The notes under the pieces were generated by a model. The model searched no databases and had not been told where the DNA came from. It worked only from the letters and a program-made list of their open reading frames with translations. From contig NZ_CADIKM010000021.1 of NCBI RefSeq assembly GCF_902859895.1, positions 26,173-90,172 on the forward strand: a stretch of 64,000 nt of DNA. The letters are read 5' to 3'. The DNA is from Pararobbsia alpina (GTDB taxonomy: Bacteria > Pseudomonadota > Gammaproteobacteria > Burkholderiales > Burkholderiaceae). Positions 28,092 through 38,059 of the stretch are shown here, piece after piece; the stretch's first letter is position 1, and each line of letters begins with the position of its first letter. Position numbers and translations under genes: made by a program.

Positions 28092-29222
28092 ATGGGACTG
28101 AAAGACCTGATGAAGTCCAAGCGTAGCGAGAGTCAGTCGCGCGATGCCTTACTCGCGCAGTCGCCGCTGCTCCCCGGACTCGAAGCCCTGCCGACCGCCG
28201 TACTGGTGATCGAGCGGCACACCTTGAAAGTCGTGTTCGCGAATGCCGTCGCCGAGGCGCTGCTCGACATGTCGCGGCGCCAGTTGTCGCAGATGTCTTG
28301 GCCCGACCTCTTCAACAACTCCGACGAACTGATCGAGACGATCGACGCGATTGCGGATAGCCGTTTCAATGCGACGCATCTCGATGCTTCGCTCGAACGC
28401 GCGGGACACGAGCCCCTGCATGTCCATGCGATCGTCGGTTATCTCGAAGTATTGCCCGACTTCGTGCTGCTCGAGCTGTTCGAGAACGAGCAACAGTTGC
28501 GCACCGACCGCGAGGAACGCATCCACGATCTCACGGCCGTCAACAAGCAGCTGATCCGCAATCTTGCGCACGAGATCAAGAATCCGCTCGGAGGTATCCG
28601 GGGCGCGGCACAGCTGCTCGAGTTCGAACTCGGCGATGCGCGCGATCTGCGCGAGTACACGCAGGTCATCATCAAAGAATCGGACCGCCTGCAGACGCTC
28701 GTCGATCGCCTGCTCGAACCGCACCGTTATCCGCATATCGTCGGCGACGTGAATATCCATGAGGTCTGCGAACGGGTGAGGGCGCTGATTCTTGCCGAGT
28801 TTCCACGCGGGCTGACGATCGAGCGCGACTACGACGTGAGCGTGCCCGAATTGCGCGGCGACAAGGAACAGTTGATCCAGACGATTCTGAACATCGTGCG
28901 CAACGCTGCGGAAGCGCTCAAGGAACGTATTGCCTCGGGCGATGCGCGGATTGACTTGCGGACGCGGATCGCACGCAACGTGACGATCTCGAAGCAACGA
29001 CACAAGCTGGCATTGGACTTGCATATCGTTGATAACGGCCCCGGGATTCCCGAGAACATCCGCGACCGCATCTTCTATCCGCTGGTAAGCGGACGCGAAG
29101 ATGGCAGCGGACTGGGGCTCACACTTGCCCAGACTTTTGTGCACCAGCATGAGGGTCTGATTGAATGCGAGAGCAGGCCTGGACGAACGGAATTCCAGAT
29201 CCTGCTGCCGCTTACGCCGTAG
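28092..29222 (+). CDS. ntrB: Nitrogen regulation sensor histidine kinase NtrB
   Basis: Predicted 376-residue cytoplasmic kinase/phosphatase partner of NtrC, controlled by PII proteins. A PAS domain (about 25-130) precedes the H-box NLAHEIKNPLGG with His160, the N-box LNIVRNAAEAL, DNGPGIPENI and GSGLGLTLAQTF. No membrane segment, as expected for NtrB. It is separated from ntrC by 84 bp. Confidence 0.96.
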   Translation: MGLKDLMKSKRSESQSRDALLAQSPLLPGLEALPTAVLVIERHTLKVVFANAVAEALLDMSRRQLSQMSWPDLFNNSDELIETIDAIADSRFNATHLDASLERAGHEPLHVHAIVGYLEVLPDFVLLELFENEQQLRTDREERIHDLTAVNKQLIRNLAHEIKNPLGGIRGAAQLLEFELGDARDLREYTQVIIKESDRLQTLVDRLLEPHRYPHIVGDVNIHEVCERVRALILAEFPRGLTIERDYDVSVPELRGDKEQLIQTILNIVRNAAEALKERIASGDARIDLRTRIARNVTISKQRHKLALDLHIVDNGPGIPENIRDRIFYPLVSGREDGSGLGLTLAQTFVHQHEGLIECESRPGRTEFQILLPLTP

Positions 29223-29306
29223 TCGACGTGTACGTGCTGGGCGTATTGGCCGCCTGCTCATCGTGCTTGAACCGCTGCGCTCCCAAGAACTTCAGCTGAC
29301 CGATAT

Positions 29307-30863
29307 ATGAAGCCGATCTGGATAGTGGACGACGATGAATCGATCCGTTGGGTGCTTGAAAAGGCACTTGCCCGCGAGAATTTCGCGACCCGCAGTTTCT
29401 CGAACTCGCGTGAAGCCCTGACCGCGTTCGAACACGAAACGCCTCAGGCCCTGGTCTCCGATATCCGGATGCCCGGCGGCTCGGGTTTTGAATTGCTCGA
29501 GACCGTACGTGAGAGGTGGCCCGGTATCCCCGTCATCATCATGACGGCATTCTCCGACCTTGACAGTGCCGTCGCGGCTTTCCAGGGCGGTGCATTCGAA
29601 TATCTCGCCAAGCCCTTCGATATCGACAAAGCGGTCGAGCTGATTCAGCGCGCGGTCGAGGAGAGTCTGCGCGGCGAGCATGCCTACGAAGAGCGGCTCA
29701 ATGAGACGCCGGAGATGCTCGGCCAGGCGAGTGCGATGCAGGATATGTTCCGGGCGATCGGGCGCCTGTCGAACTCGAGTGCGACCGTGCTGATCACCGG
29801 CGAATCGGGCACGGGCAAGGAGCTCGTGGCGCGCGCGCTGCATCGGCATAGCCCGCGCGCGACGGGTCCGTTCATCGCGTTGAACACTGCGGCGATCCCG
29901 AAGGACTTGCTTGAATCCGAACTGTTCGGTCATGAGCGGGGCGCCTTCACGGGCGCGCAGGCCATGCGGCAGGGCCGCTTCGAGCAAGCCGAGAACGGTA
30001 CCTTGTTCCTCGATGAAATCGGTGACATGCCGTTCGATCTGCAGACACGTCTGTTGCGCGTGCTGTCCGATGGACAGTTCTATCGCGTGGGTGGTCACAA
30101 CCCCTTGCGCGCCAACGTGCGGGTGATCGCGGCGACCCATCAGAATCTTGAACAGCGTGTGCGCCAGGGCATGTTCCGCGAGGACTTGTATCACCGGCTC
30201 AATGTGATCCGTCTGAGGCTGCCGGCCTTGCGTGAGCGCAACGAAGACATTCCGCTGCTGACGCGCCACTTCTTGCAGAAGAGCGCGCGCGACCTGGGTG
30301 TCGAGCCCAAGCGCGTATCTGACGAGGCACTGGCTTTTCTCGCGTCGCTGTCGTTTCCTGGCAATGTTCGCCAGCTCGAAAACCTGTGCAACTGGCTGAC
30401 CGTGATGGCGCCGGCACAGACGATCGAAGTCAAGGACCTGCCGACCGATTTGCTTCCGACCGCTGAGAATGACTCGATGGCGCAGCTGAGCGGCGAGGGG
30501 ACCACGCTGCCGGCGGCTGGAACTCCGACGGTGGCAGAGGGCGGTGCCGTGCTGGGCGGACCTGCGGGCGGCGTCGCTGCGGCCAGTACCGTGCCGGGTG
30601 CGGGAGCACAGTATTCGCGTGGTGGGGGGCGAGCCGACGCTGCCGCCCAGGGTTGGGAAAGCGGCTTGCGCGTGGAAGTCGCACGCTTGCTTCGCGAGCA
30701 GTCAGCCGATGTGATGGACGCCCTGACACGCCGTTTCGAAGCCGCTGTGATTCTCGAAGCGCTCGATTTCACGCGCGGCCGCAAGGTCGAGGCCGCGGAG
30801 CGTCTCGGAATCGGCCGGAACACGATCACGCGCAAGATCCAGGAGCTGAACTTAGAACCCTAA
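29307..30863 (+). CDS. ntrC: Nitrogen regulation response regulator NtrC
   Basis: Predicted 518-residue sigma-54 activator. The receiver domain has the phosphoacceptor Asp52 (VSDIRMPGG). The AAA+ domain holds GESGTGKE and the sigma-54 contact loop GAFTGA, and a C-terminal Fis-type HTH ends [16 protein letters not shown]. It is longer than enteric NtrC (about 470), owing to an Ala/Gly-rich linker at about 390-450 between AAA+ and HTH. Last host gene before the prophage. Confidence 0.96.
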   Translation: MKPIWIVDDDESIRWVLEKALARENFATRSFSNSREALTAFEHETPQALVSDIRMPGGSGFELLETVRERWPGIPVIIMTAFSDLDSAVAAFQGGAFEYLAKPFDIDKAVELIQRAVEESLRGEHAYEERLNETPEMLGQASAMQDMFRAIGRLSNSSATVLITGESGTGKELVARALHRHSPRATGPFIALNTAAIPKDLLESELFGHERGAFTGAQAMRQGRFEQAENGTLFLDEIGDMPFDLQTRLLRVLSDGQFYRVGGHNPLRANVRVIAATHQNLEQRVRQGMFREDLYHRLNVIRLRLPALRERNEDIPLLTRHFLQKSARDLGVEPKRVSDEALAFLASLSFPGNVRQLENLCNWLTVMAPAQTIEVKDLPTDLLPTAENDSMAQLSGEGTTLPAAGTPTVAEGGAVLGGPAGGVAAASTVPGAGAQYSRGGGRADAAAQGWESGLRVEVARLLREQSADVMDALTRRFEAAVILEALDFTRGRKVEAAERLGIGRNTITRKIQELNLEP

Positions 30864-30932
30864 TAAGTTCATTTAAAATCAATAACTTAAAAGGTTGATG
30901 CGGGCGCGCGTAACTATCGCGTGGTACAGAAT

Positions 30933-30952
30933 GTCCCCGGCATACCGGGGAC
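30933..30952 (-). terminator. Hairpin at the end of the phage late operon
   Basis: Perfect 8-bp inverted repeat GTCCCCGG-CATA-CCGGGGAC, 5 bp past the last minus-strand phage gene. There is no T-run, so it may be a weak or factor-assisted terminator. Confidence 0.6.
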
Positions 30953-30957
30953 GAAGA

Positions 30958-31278
30958 TTAGCGCAAACGCAGTCGCCCAGCGCCTACCGCCGTCAAATGG
31001 TCTACGAGGTATGCCAGCGGCTCGGCGTTGTTCGACAGAGGGTCAATACCGCATTGCTGCAGGATGACTGCGGCGGCGTGTACAGCCTCGTGTACGAGCG
31101 TCAGGAGCTTTCCATCGAATACACCTACCACGCAGTCCACCCGCTTACCCGCGTCGAACGCTCCGCATAGCCCGCGTGCAGAGTACTCCTTGCTGGCCCG
31201 GAGCGCGTGAAACTCCTCTACGGTGTTCGTGAATACAACGCGCATTCCGTAGGGCGGCACAACGTAGGTGCGCCTCAC
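30958..31278 (-). CDS. Phage protein with HExxH metal-binding motif, next to spanins
   Basis: Predicted 106 residues. LVHEAVHAAAVILQQ carries an HExxH zinc-metalloprotease-like motif, with a glutamate about 20 residues later (NNAEPLAYLVDHL) that could be the third ligand. GTG 31278 is chosen because it overlaps the o-spanin stop (GTGA); a TTG at 31320 is possible. It ends the lysis-side operon. A peptidase or cell-wall role is conceivable, but nothing more than the motif supports it. It has no signal peptide. Confidence 0.65.
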   Translation of the reverse strand: MRRTYVVPPYGMRVVFTNTVEEFHALRASKEYSARGLCGAFDAGKRVDCVVGVFDGKLLTLVHEAVHAAAVILQQCGIDPLSNNAEPLAYLVDHLTAVGAGRLRLR

Positions 31279-31562
31279 TTCTGCGGTGTCGGAGTGGTGG
31301 CCGTAGCCCCAGCTTTCCAAGCCCGTAGTGCGGCCTTGTCCGACCAGTCGCAGGACTCCACCACGTTCCGCTCATTGACAATCCCAAGCATGAGACCGTT
31401 CACGGTGTTGTCTGCGGGGCGCGGGGCGTGATTGCAGTCCTGCAGGAGGTCATCCGGTGGCGTGAGCACCTGTACCGTGTTCTTGGGGACCGGAACGATA
31501 CCGCATCCGGACATACAAGCAGAGGCGGCCAGTAGGACAAGGATGATGAGGCTATTGCGCAT
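31275..31562 (-). CDS. Probable outer-membrane spanin lipoprotein (Rz1-like)
   Basis: Predicted 95 residues. A lipoprotein-like signal (MRNSLIILVLLAASACMSGC) is followed by a proline-containing mature part. It starts inside the end of the inner-membrane spanin gene, the nested or overlapping arrangement typical of Rz/Rz1. In lysis, spanin pairs fuse inner and outer membranes. The exact lipidated cysteine (Cys16 or Cys20) is unclear. Confidence 0.78.
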   Translation of the reverse strand: MRNSLIILVLLAASACMSGCGIVPVPKNTVQVLTPPDDLLQDCNHAPRPADNTVNGLMLGIVNERNVVESCDWSDKAALRAWKAGATATTPTPQK

Positions 31563-31911
31563 TGTCGCTCCCGTAGATTGCCTGCCAGTACGATTCAGGA
31601 ACGACCGTGGAGGCTACGGCGGGGCTCGCTGCGACCGCTGAGGCGAGGCGGGTTACAGCGGCGTGGTGGGTCACCTTGGCGGACGCCTGGGCTCCGGACG
31701 CTGCGGTCAGTGCCGCTTGTAGTCCGCTCGCCTCCTGAAGTGCTGCGGCGGTGTTCGCAGCCTCTCTCGCGTTATCTGCCTGCAGAGTTTGAATCTGCGA
31801 TTTCTGGGCTAGGTTGTGCTCGTAGGCTGCGTAGGCGCCTACTGCGGCCCCAGCCAACAGGAATAGGCCCAAGGCCACAGCAATTAGCTTTGCTTCGAGG
31901 GTGGCAAACAT
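31552..31911 (-). CDS. Probable inner-membrane spanin (Rz-like)
   Basis: Predicted 119 residues. One N-terminal transmembrane helix (about 9-30) is followed by an Ala/Gln-rich periplasmic coiled coil (QIQTLQADNAREAANTAAAL). Its ATG overlaps the holin stop (TAATG), and its 3' end overlaps the Rz1-like gene by 11 bp. Topology and arrangement match Rz-type i-spanins. Confidence 0.8.
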   Translation of the reverse strand: MFATLEAKLIAVALGLFLLAGAAVGAYAAYEHNLAQKSQIQTLQADNAREAANTAAALQEASGLQAALTAASGAQASAKVTHHAAVTRLASAVAASPAVASTVVPESYWQAIYGSDNAQ

Positions 31912-32174
31912 TAATCCTCCTTCATAGGCGTAGGCTGATTACCGAGCTTTCGCCAGAGCGACCAATCCTTGTTGAACAGCCCGCGCTTAACCGCGACTGT
32001 GACGCGCCAGAATCGCGGCAGTGCTCCCCATAGATAGACCAAGGTGAGTACAAAGCCCGCCGCTGAAACAATAGTGCTGAACTGGAATGACGCGACCGAG
32101 ACAGCCGCGCTTGTGATTATGTTGGTGCCTGACGCGGATTCCGCGACGGACGAGGCGTGAGAGAAAATTCCCAT
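31911..32174 (-). CDS. Probable holin
   Basis: Predicted 87 residues, with one strong membrane segment (about 31-55, VSAAGFVLTLVYLWGALP), a possible weaker one before it, and a charged, basic C-terminus. Position directly before the spanin pair suggests a holin that times lysis; sequence alone does not prove pore formation. ATG 32174 has AGGAA upstream. Confidence 0.65.
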   Translation of the reverse strand: MGIFSHASSVAESASGTNIITSAAVSVASFQFSTIVSAAGFVLTLVYLWGALPRFWRVTVAVKRGLFNKDWSLWRKLGNQPTPMKED

Positions 32175-32180
32175 TTATTC

Positions 32181-32513
32181 CTAGGTAGTAGTCGGTGCAT
32201 CCGCTTCAATCATGGTGCCACCAGCAAAGGTGTAGCGATTAGGTGCAATACCGGAGGTAGGTTGATCCGGGGCTGCCTCGATAAGCATCTGTTCACACCA
32301 TTGAAATGGATCGGTCGAATCCGGCAATCCGGAAATTTGAATCTGCTGCGTATATAGCGGAAGCTTGCCCGCTGTCTTGGTATCAGCGCTTACGTATGAA
32401 CCAATCGTAGCCACGGAACTTAAGCTAGCCTTGTCCAGCGTAATTTGGCTTACCTCGTGATAACTCGCGGGTGCGCCTGTAGTCGGCACAACGTAGGGTA
32501 GAGAAAAGGGCAT
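32181..32513 (-). CDS. Phage hypothetical protein
   Basis: Predicted 110 residues, not recognised. No membrane segment; Thr/Ser-rich (TDPFQWCEQMLIEAAPDQ in the middle). It lies between the tail-tip genes and the holin in the late operon, so a virion or lysis-associated role is possible. The ATG starts MPFSLPYVVPT. Confidence 0.6.
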   Translation of the reverse strand: MPFSLPYVVPTTGAPASYHEVSQITLDKASLSSVATIGSYVSADTKTAGKLPLYTQQIQISGLPDSTDPFQWCEQMLIEAAPDQPTSGIAPNRYTFAGGTMIEADAPTTT

Positions 32514-32537
32514 ACGTACTCCAGGGATAATAGATCG

Positions 32538-33335
32538 CTATACGATTCCGGTTACGTCTGCGACCAAAAATTGATAGTTAAAACAGCTACCGTAAGCTGT
32601 CGTTTGATTGGTGGCCGTGAAGGGAGTCGTGTCGTATTGGACGAATGCTTGAACGGGTCCCGGTGTTTGACCGAATCCACATATGGGCATCTGGATTTGT
32701 CCCGGGTCAGTCTGAAACATTCCCGGGTATAGGTACGTGGTTAGGTTCCCGTTCCCCACCACGCCACCGGAGTAAGCAAGCAGCGGCCCCATTGCCCCAA
32801 CTACAGCGAACTTATGTGCGGGGTCTGTCGGGAAAATAATGTTAGTCGGACGGGTTACTGTGCTGTTGTATACGTACGCGTTTGGGTCTAAGTTTGCGAT
32901 ATTGCCGGAATATGCCCCGGATATAAGCAACGGTGCGCTATTAGCATCAAAAACTAGGACGCCGGATTCGTTGAATACCTGCAGCCCAAAGTTACTGGCG
33001 GTAGGAGTGGCGGTATCGAAAGATAGGAGCGTGACCACTTGACCTACGAACGCGCATAATACTTGTACCGTCCAGTTCCCCGCGTTGTCTGTCTGCGTGC
33101 TCTTGATTACTGACGGGTTGCCAGGGGAATACAGGGCGAATACGGGACTACTCGCGCGTACGTTAAAGGTAGCGATAGGCAGAATCCCCGTGTACGATCC
33201 TTGGGGATTACTCCCAATGTACACGGACGTATAAATAGCATCGGCCGATTGACTAGACCGCAATTGCATATTTGAGTACGTACCGTCTATCTGAAATAAA
33301 TCCCCCTCATTCCATACTTGAAGTCCTGCGCTCAT
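32538..33335 (-). CDS. Phage tail-tip associated protein
   Basis: Predicted 265 residues, Thr/Asn/Gly-rich and beta-strand-like, starting MSAGLQVWNEGDLFQIDG. The AGLQV start resembles the neighbouring protein (MAGLQVFGPDGR) and the end of the J protein, a pattern of small accessory tail proteins in Burkholderia phages. Its ATG overlaps the previous stop (TAATG at 33333-33337). Probably a distal tail or fibre component; function unproven. Confidence 0.65.
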   Translation of the reverse strand: MSAGLQVWNEGDLFQIDGTYSNMQLRSSQSADAIYTSVYIGSNPQGSYTGILPIATFNVRASSPVFALYSPGNPSVIKSTQTDNAGNWTVQVLCAFVGQVVTLLSFDTATPTASNFGLQVFNESGVLVFDANSAPLLISGAYSGNIANLDPNAYVYNSTVTRPTNIIFPTDPAHKFAVVGAMGPLLAYSGGVVGNGNLTTYLYPGMFQTDPGQIQMPICGFGQTPGPVQAFVQYDTTPFTATNQTTAYGSCFNYQFLVADVTGIV

Positions 33336-33640
33336 TACCAGATTCCATAGATAGCCCACCCATTCTTTACGGCAGGAGCCGCGAGGCCCCCGCCTGCGGC
33401 CGGATACGTCCAAGACATCACCGTTCCGGAAAACGTGATTGTGGGGGAGATGATCTGGCCGCCTACTGTGCCGAAAATCTCAGACGGGCTGAAAGACACA
33501 AAGGGTGTTCCTTGCGCAAGGGCCGCATTTATTAATGACCCTGCACCGTTGATAAACACAGCGCCTAAGACGCGGCCCAGCCGGTGCGGAGTATCCATAA
33601 CGATACGACCGTCCGGGCCGAACACTTGCAGCCCCGCCAT
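33335..33640 (-). CDS. Phage tail accessory protein (AGLQVF-type)
   Basis: Predicted 101 residues beginning MAGLQVFGPDGRIVMDT, followed by a Gly-rich beta segment. This N-terminal pattern is frequent in small proteins encoded right after the tail tip protein J. Its start overlaps the J stop by one base, so translation is coupled to J. Role inferred from position only. Confidence 0.65.
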   Translation of the reverse strand: MAGLQVFGPDGRIVMDTPHRLGRVLGAVFINGAGSLINAALAQGTPFVSFSPSEIFGTVGGQIISPTITFSGTVMSWTYPAAGGGLAAPAVKNGWAIYGIW

Positions 33641-36600
33641 TACCAGAGCCCCAGACGGACGCGTAGAACGTTATTGGCGTCATACACGGCCAGCGTTCCA
33701 CCGACGAGCGTAAGTCTTTGATAGCCAGTCCCCGGAGGACCGTTCAATGTAATCCCTCCTGATTTGCTGATAATCCAGCTAGGCTGCCCCAGGTCGTTAG
33801 TAGTGGTGGACTGGATCGTGTCCCCAATCATCCCATTGGTAATCCAAGCCGTACCAATCATTGCTTGGCTTAGGAGCACCTGCCCACCCTGAATGACAAA
33901 CGGGGAGATAGCGGCGGGGCCGTTCGGATCAACCACAGAGAACCGGCTGGCGGAGATGATTACCTGCGATTCCAATATGCCGGAATCGTTGTCTACGCCG
34001 ATGCCGATGCCAGCTATGTACGTTTGGCCGTTGGCCGTAACCTGAGTCTTGATCTGATAGGACGCGGAGACACGGCCGTTAATGTCCGCGTAGCTCGCAG
34101 CATTGGTTTGCACCGCTGCTGTGTTGTCGGCTACTTGGGCTTGGACATCCGTGATTACGGCTGCTGCTGCACTGTCCGCGTCTACACGGGCCTGGGTTTC
34201 CGTTTGCACAGCGGCCAGCATCGAGGATGTAGCCGTAGTGATTTGGGCCGTTACCGTGTTGACTTGATCGGCCAAGGCCAAATCTGCTTCCGCCCGAGCG
34301 GACTGCTCGGACCACAGCCCTGCATACACGGTAGTAGCGCCCGCGAAGTCGCTCGGATCGCCTGCCATCTCTGGAATTACTATCTGCGCGGAGAGGGAAT
34401 CAATCTGCGTTGCTAGAGAACTATCTGCGGCGGCGCGAGTAGATGCCTCACTAGTGATAGCTGAGTTAGCCGCGTCTACCCTAGACGACAGGGCATTTGT
34501 AGCGGTTACTTGCGCGGAGTCCGCATTAGTTCGGGCGGTCTGCTCCGCCGTGATAGCAGCGGTGTTAGCGCCCGTGGTTGTACTGAGGGTGTCAATCCGC
34601 GAACCTAATGCCGAATCCGCATTAGTTCTAGCTGTGGTCTCCGTACCGATTGCCGCTGCGTTGGCACCTGTGGAAGCTACAACGGTATCGATCCTAGAAC
34701 CTAACGCCGTATCCGCCGTAGTGCGTGCAGTAGTCTCCGCTTGAATAGCCGCCACATTAGAGCCTGTGGTAGCCGTTACGGTGTCGATACGCTGACCTAG
34801 TGCCGTGTCAGCAGCAGTCCGCGCGGTAGTCTCATTGGTTACAGCCGTACCTCTGGCCGTAGCTTCTGCAAGTATCGCAGCCGCGCGCGTGGTTGCCTCC
34901 GCGTTTATAGCTGCCACCCGGTCTGTAGTCTCTTGCGTAATAGCCGATTGAGCAGCCGCTACGCTAGTTTGCAATCCCGGGATAGACTCGATAGGAGAGA
35001 GCAAATCCTGGGAAAGCTGGGTAGCTGTGATTTGCCCGGTAAGGTAGCCCAAAATAGCGTCTGCATCTGCGCTGCTTGAGCCCGCAATACCAGCATCGGT
35101 TATCGCCGGATAGAACGCCCCTACGTTGCCCGTGGTATCAATAAGCCGCGCCCAGAAGAACAACTTGTAGCCGGACGAAAGTCCGAGCAACGAGGTTGAG
35201 CTAGTAGGGTAGGAGAACTGACCAAGGGAGACAGCAGTAGAGAAATCGGAGGTGTGGCTGTAATAGACTTCCGTGTACGCCGTGTCTCCAGCGTTCGGCG
35301 GAAATGACCACCCGACTTGCACCGAGAAGACAAGGGCTGTACTGGCGGCGAGACTCGTAACAACGGGAGGTGCACCTGTCTTACCTGCAAGCTGCGTGAG
35401 CGTGGAGTAAGCGTAGGGCGACGTGATACCCATTGCGTTGATAGCGCAAACACGGGCCAGATACGACCCGCTGTAGATGCCGGGAATGTCCATCGATAGG
35501 CCGCCCGTGGTTCCGGCTACGACCCAATCCCCGTTATCCTTCTGCCATTGAACCGTATACCCGACAGCGTTTGGCGCGGCCGTCCAGTAGATGTACATAT
35601 CCGTCTTGGCGATACCCTGGTCAATCACAATATTCTGAGTGACCGTGACACCCGTAGGCGGAGTCTGTACCGTAAGCGTGCTACCAGTGATCGGCCGCAC
35701 GTCGATAGCGGCGCCTGTGTCGATAGCTGCGTACTTGCTGGGCTCGTACTGAGTGCCTGTTACCTCGAATGCGATACCGCCCTTATCAGCCACGGTAGAG
35801 ACGCGGAATAGCTGCGCCTGCAAGGTTGAACTTTCGATCATCCATACGGCATTAGCTACCGGCTGTGAGGAGAACGGGCTACCTACCGTGATTACTGCGC
35901 CGTTGACTCCGCCGATTGGCTGTTTCTCTGGAACCCCGGTGGGCATCATGACGGTAAGCGTATCGCCTACCTTTGCCTCTGGCAGCGCACGGTCCAAGGT
36001 GATTTGATTCGTGCCGCTTACCGCACGTATACGACCGCCAATACGCCGACCAGCGCGAGAAGGATCGGCAACAGCCACAATCTGGCCCGGCTGTGCGACC
36101 GTACCATCTAAGCCAAGCTCGATAGTAACAACCTGCGTTTCGTACCGCGAGGTAAGCAGCGTCCAATGCCCGACACGTTGAGCCTGCCCCCGGCTTGTGC
36201 AGCCGAACGCGACTAGCTCCGCTTGGTTGATCCCGTAGCGAGCTACACCGTCCGCGTCCTCTACATATTCGACCGCTTGTTGATAGGCGTTCTGCGGGTC
36301 ATTCCACGTAACCTGTGCGGCCGTGTATCGCGTGTTGAGCGAGCTGCCCACGTACTTGAATGCGGCCGTGGTGTTTGCGGCCGTGTAGGTGTACGCGCTG
36401 TCGAGCGGCATATCAGCCGTAGCGACAACCTGCCCAGCGGCCCAATAGGCCATGCCACGAAAGACGCTCGCCAAATCCTGCAGCACTTGGAATGCGCCGG
36501 CACGGGTAGCTATGTAGCAGTTACAGGCGAAACGGGGCTCCAAGCCACCCATACCGTCTGACACCATGACATCGCAGTACTGCGCAATGGTGTACAACGC

Positions 36601-37527
36601 GTAACGGTCAATCATCGAAGCATCGACCCACCGGCCAGCCCCATACCGCGTGTTCAACACGAGGTCATAGAAAATCCATGCGGGGTTGTTCGTGTAGCCC
36701 GTTACAAAGGTGCCATCCCACGTACCCGCGTAAGTTCTCGTGTCCGGGTTATAGTTGGACGGGTATTTGATTAGCAGGCCCTTCATGTGATACGAGCGCG
36801 TGGGCACTGAGGCGAACTGCGACGCGTCCAGCGTCAGGCCGACCACGGCGCTACCCGGATACCGCAACTGCGCATCGATAAGCTCACTGAAGCTCACGAT
36901 GTTGGTAACGTCTTGAATGTACTCAGACGTGGTATCCGGAGTCGTACGGACCACACGCACTGTGTACAGGGACTTCGCTCCCGCGAGTTCGATTCGGTGC
37001 GAGCGTGTGTAGGTAGACGAGGCTTTGCCGTTAAACGACGTGTTGACTACTGTCGTGTATGCGCCGCCGTCTACAGACAATTGGATTTGGTACGCAACCT
37101 GATAGCCGGATATGTTTCCGTTGGTCGCGTCCGTCTGTGATAGCGCGTTCACGCTAAGCGTGATGCGCACAGCGTTGATATCCAAATCCGTGAGTGCCTG
37201 TACCCACGGTGTCACTTGCTGGAGAACGACCCCTACCTGTGTCTCACTGGCCGAGGACTCAAAGCCGGGGATATACGTTTGGTCTAGGTCGCCTAGGCGC
37301 GCATCCAGAGAAGTAACGGTGAAGTTGTTGGAACCGTCCGCGTTCTGTACAACGGTTCCGTTAAAGAATGTCGATTGTGCAAGCGTCGAGCCCAGAGCGG
37401 GCCCAAATATAGGACCTTCCGAAATCAGGTCTAGAATTTGTGCCGATGCTGTACTGATAAGACTATCCGGCGCTTCCGTTGGCGTAGTCGTAGACCCGCC
37501 CTTACTACCCGTTACTGCTCTCCGCAT
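33640..37527 (-). CDS. Tail tip / host specificity protein J
   Basis: Predicted 1295-residue central tail fibre protein of lambda gpJ type. The N-terminus (QILDLISEGPIFGP), the VWTPP-like beta domains and fibronectin III-like segments (GAPPVVTSLAASTALVFSVQVGWSF) follow family order. From about residue 865 to 1035 there is a long coiled coil with a 32-residue repeat (ARTxADxALGxRIDTV...TGxNxAAI). It should recognise the host surface. ATG 37527 overlaps the stop of the upstream assembly gene (TAATG). Confidence 0.9.
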   Translation of the reverse strand: MRRAVTGSKGGSTTTPTEAPDSLISTASAQILDLISEGPIFGPALGSTLAQSTFFNGTVVQNADGSNNFTVTSLDARLGDLDQTYIPGFESSASETQVGVVLQQVTPWVQALTDLDINAVRITLSVNALSQTDATNGNISGYQVAYQIQLSVDGGAYTTVVNTSFNGKASSTYTRSHRIELAGAKSLYTVRVVRTTPDTTSEYIQDVTNIVSFSELIDAQLRYPGSAVVGLTLDASQFASVPTRSYHMKGLLIKYPSNYNPDTRTYAGTWDGTFVTGYTNNPAWIFYDLVLNTRYGAGRWVDASMIDRYALYTIAQYCDVMVSDGMGGLEPRFACNCYIATRAGAFQVLQDLASVFRGMAYWAAGQVVATADMPLDSAYTYTAANTTAAFKYVGSSLNTRYTAAQVTWNDPQNAYQQAVEYVEDADGVARYGINQAELVAFGCTSRGQAQRVGHWTLLTSRYETQVVTIELGLDGTVAQPGQIVAVADPSRAGRRIGGRIRAVSGTNQITLDRALPEAKVGDTLTVMMPTGVPEKQPIGGVNGAVITVGSPFSSQPVANAVWMIESSTLQAQLFRVSTVADKGGIAFEVTGTQYEPSKYAAIDTGAAIDVRPITGSTLTVQTPPTGVTVTQNIVIDQGIAKTDMYIYWTAAPNAVGYTVQWQKDNGDWVVAGTTGGLSMDIPGIYSGSYLARVCAINAMGITSPYAYSTLTQLAGKTGAPPVVTSLAASTALVFSVQVGWSFPPNAGDTAYTEVYYSHTSDFSTAVSLGQFSYPTSSTSLLGLSSGYKLFFWARLIDTTGNVGAFYPAITDAGIAGSSSADADAILGYLTGQITATQLSQDLLSPIESIPGLQTSVAAAQSAITQETTDRVAAINAEATTRAAAILAEATARGTAVTNETTARTAADTALGQRIDTVTATTGSNVAAIQAETTARTTADTALGSRIDTVVASTGANAAAIGTETTARTNADSALGSRIDTLSTTTGANTAAITAEQTARTNADSAQVTATNALSSRVDAANSAITSEASTRAAADSSLATQIDSLSAQIVIPEMAGDPSDFAGATTVYAGLWSEQSARAEADLALADQVNTVTAQITTATSSMLAAVQTETQARVDADSAAAAVITDVQAQVADNTAAVQTNAASYADINGRVSASYQIKTQVTANGQTYIAGIGIGVDNDSGILESQVIISASRFSVVDPNGPAAISPFVIQGGQVLLSQAMIGTAWITNGMIGDTIQSTTTNDLGQPSWIISKSGGITLNGPPGTGYQRLTLVGGTLAVYDANNVLRVRLGLW

Positions 37528-38042
37528 TAAGTGTCCGTGGCTTGAATTCCTGATGAAATGACCGTGCTGCCAACAACCATCTCGCCGTACAGCAGCGGTA
37601 CAGGTCCGCCCTGTGTCGTCGTATTCTCAGCACCACTGAAGTAGTAAGATTGAGTCGTGTTGCCGCTACCGTTGGATGCTGTGGCATTGGCCGAGATCAT
37701 CTGTGAGATTCCACCGAACGCCATAGAGGCGCCCATGAGCATCATTTGACCGCCGTAGGGATTGCCGAAGTACATAGAGACAGCCCCGACTGCTGCCAGG
37801 GCTACGCCTGCAATCGTCATCCACAGACCAGCTTTGCGGCCGGTGACAACCGGAGCGATACGGATATCATCTTGGCCGCTGGGGTATTCGAGTTCGGTCT
37901 GTGCGAGGTTCCGCTTACCGACAAACACCGCGTACCGCACGCCTCGGTCTTTGCTTGTCATTAGCTCCCGCTCGAAGCCGGGAACCATCGCGATAAGGGC
38001 GCGCAGCGCATCCTTTGGAGACCGCACTACAAACCTATGCAC
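37527..38042 (-). CDS. Tail assembly protein I
   Basis: Predicted 171 residues, matching the lambda gpI family: DAL-region start, an ubiquitin-like N-terminal part, a glycine/methionine-rich hydrophobic middle (MTIAGVALAAVGAVSMYFG, MLMGASMAFGGI) and the C-terminal GGPVPLLYGEMVVGS motif. It lies between K and J as in lambda. Start is GTG 38042 with AGGAAAC upstream. Confidence 0.88.
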   Translation of the reverse strand: MHRFVVRSPKDALRALIAMVPGFERELMTSKDRGVRYAVFVGKRNLAQTELEYPSGQDDIRIAPVVTGRKAGLWMTIAGVALAAVGAVSMYFGNPYGGQMMLMGASMAFGGISQMISANATASNGSGNTTQSYYFSGAENTTTQGGPVPLLYGEMVVGSTVISSGIQATDT

Positions 38043-38059
38043 GCGGCCAAATTTGTTTC

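Noticed and set aside
30864..30932. Possible attL just after ntrC
   Set aside because: Without the right prophage end no duplicated core can be identified.
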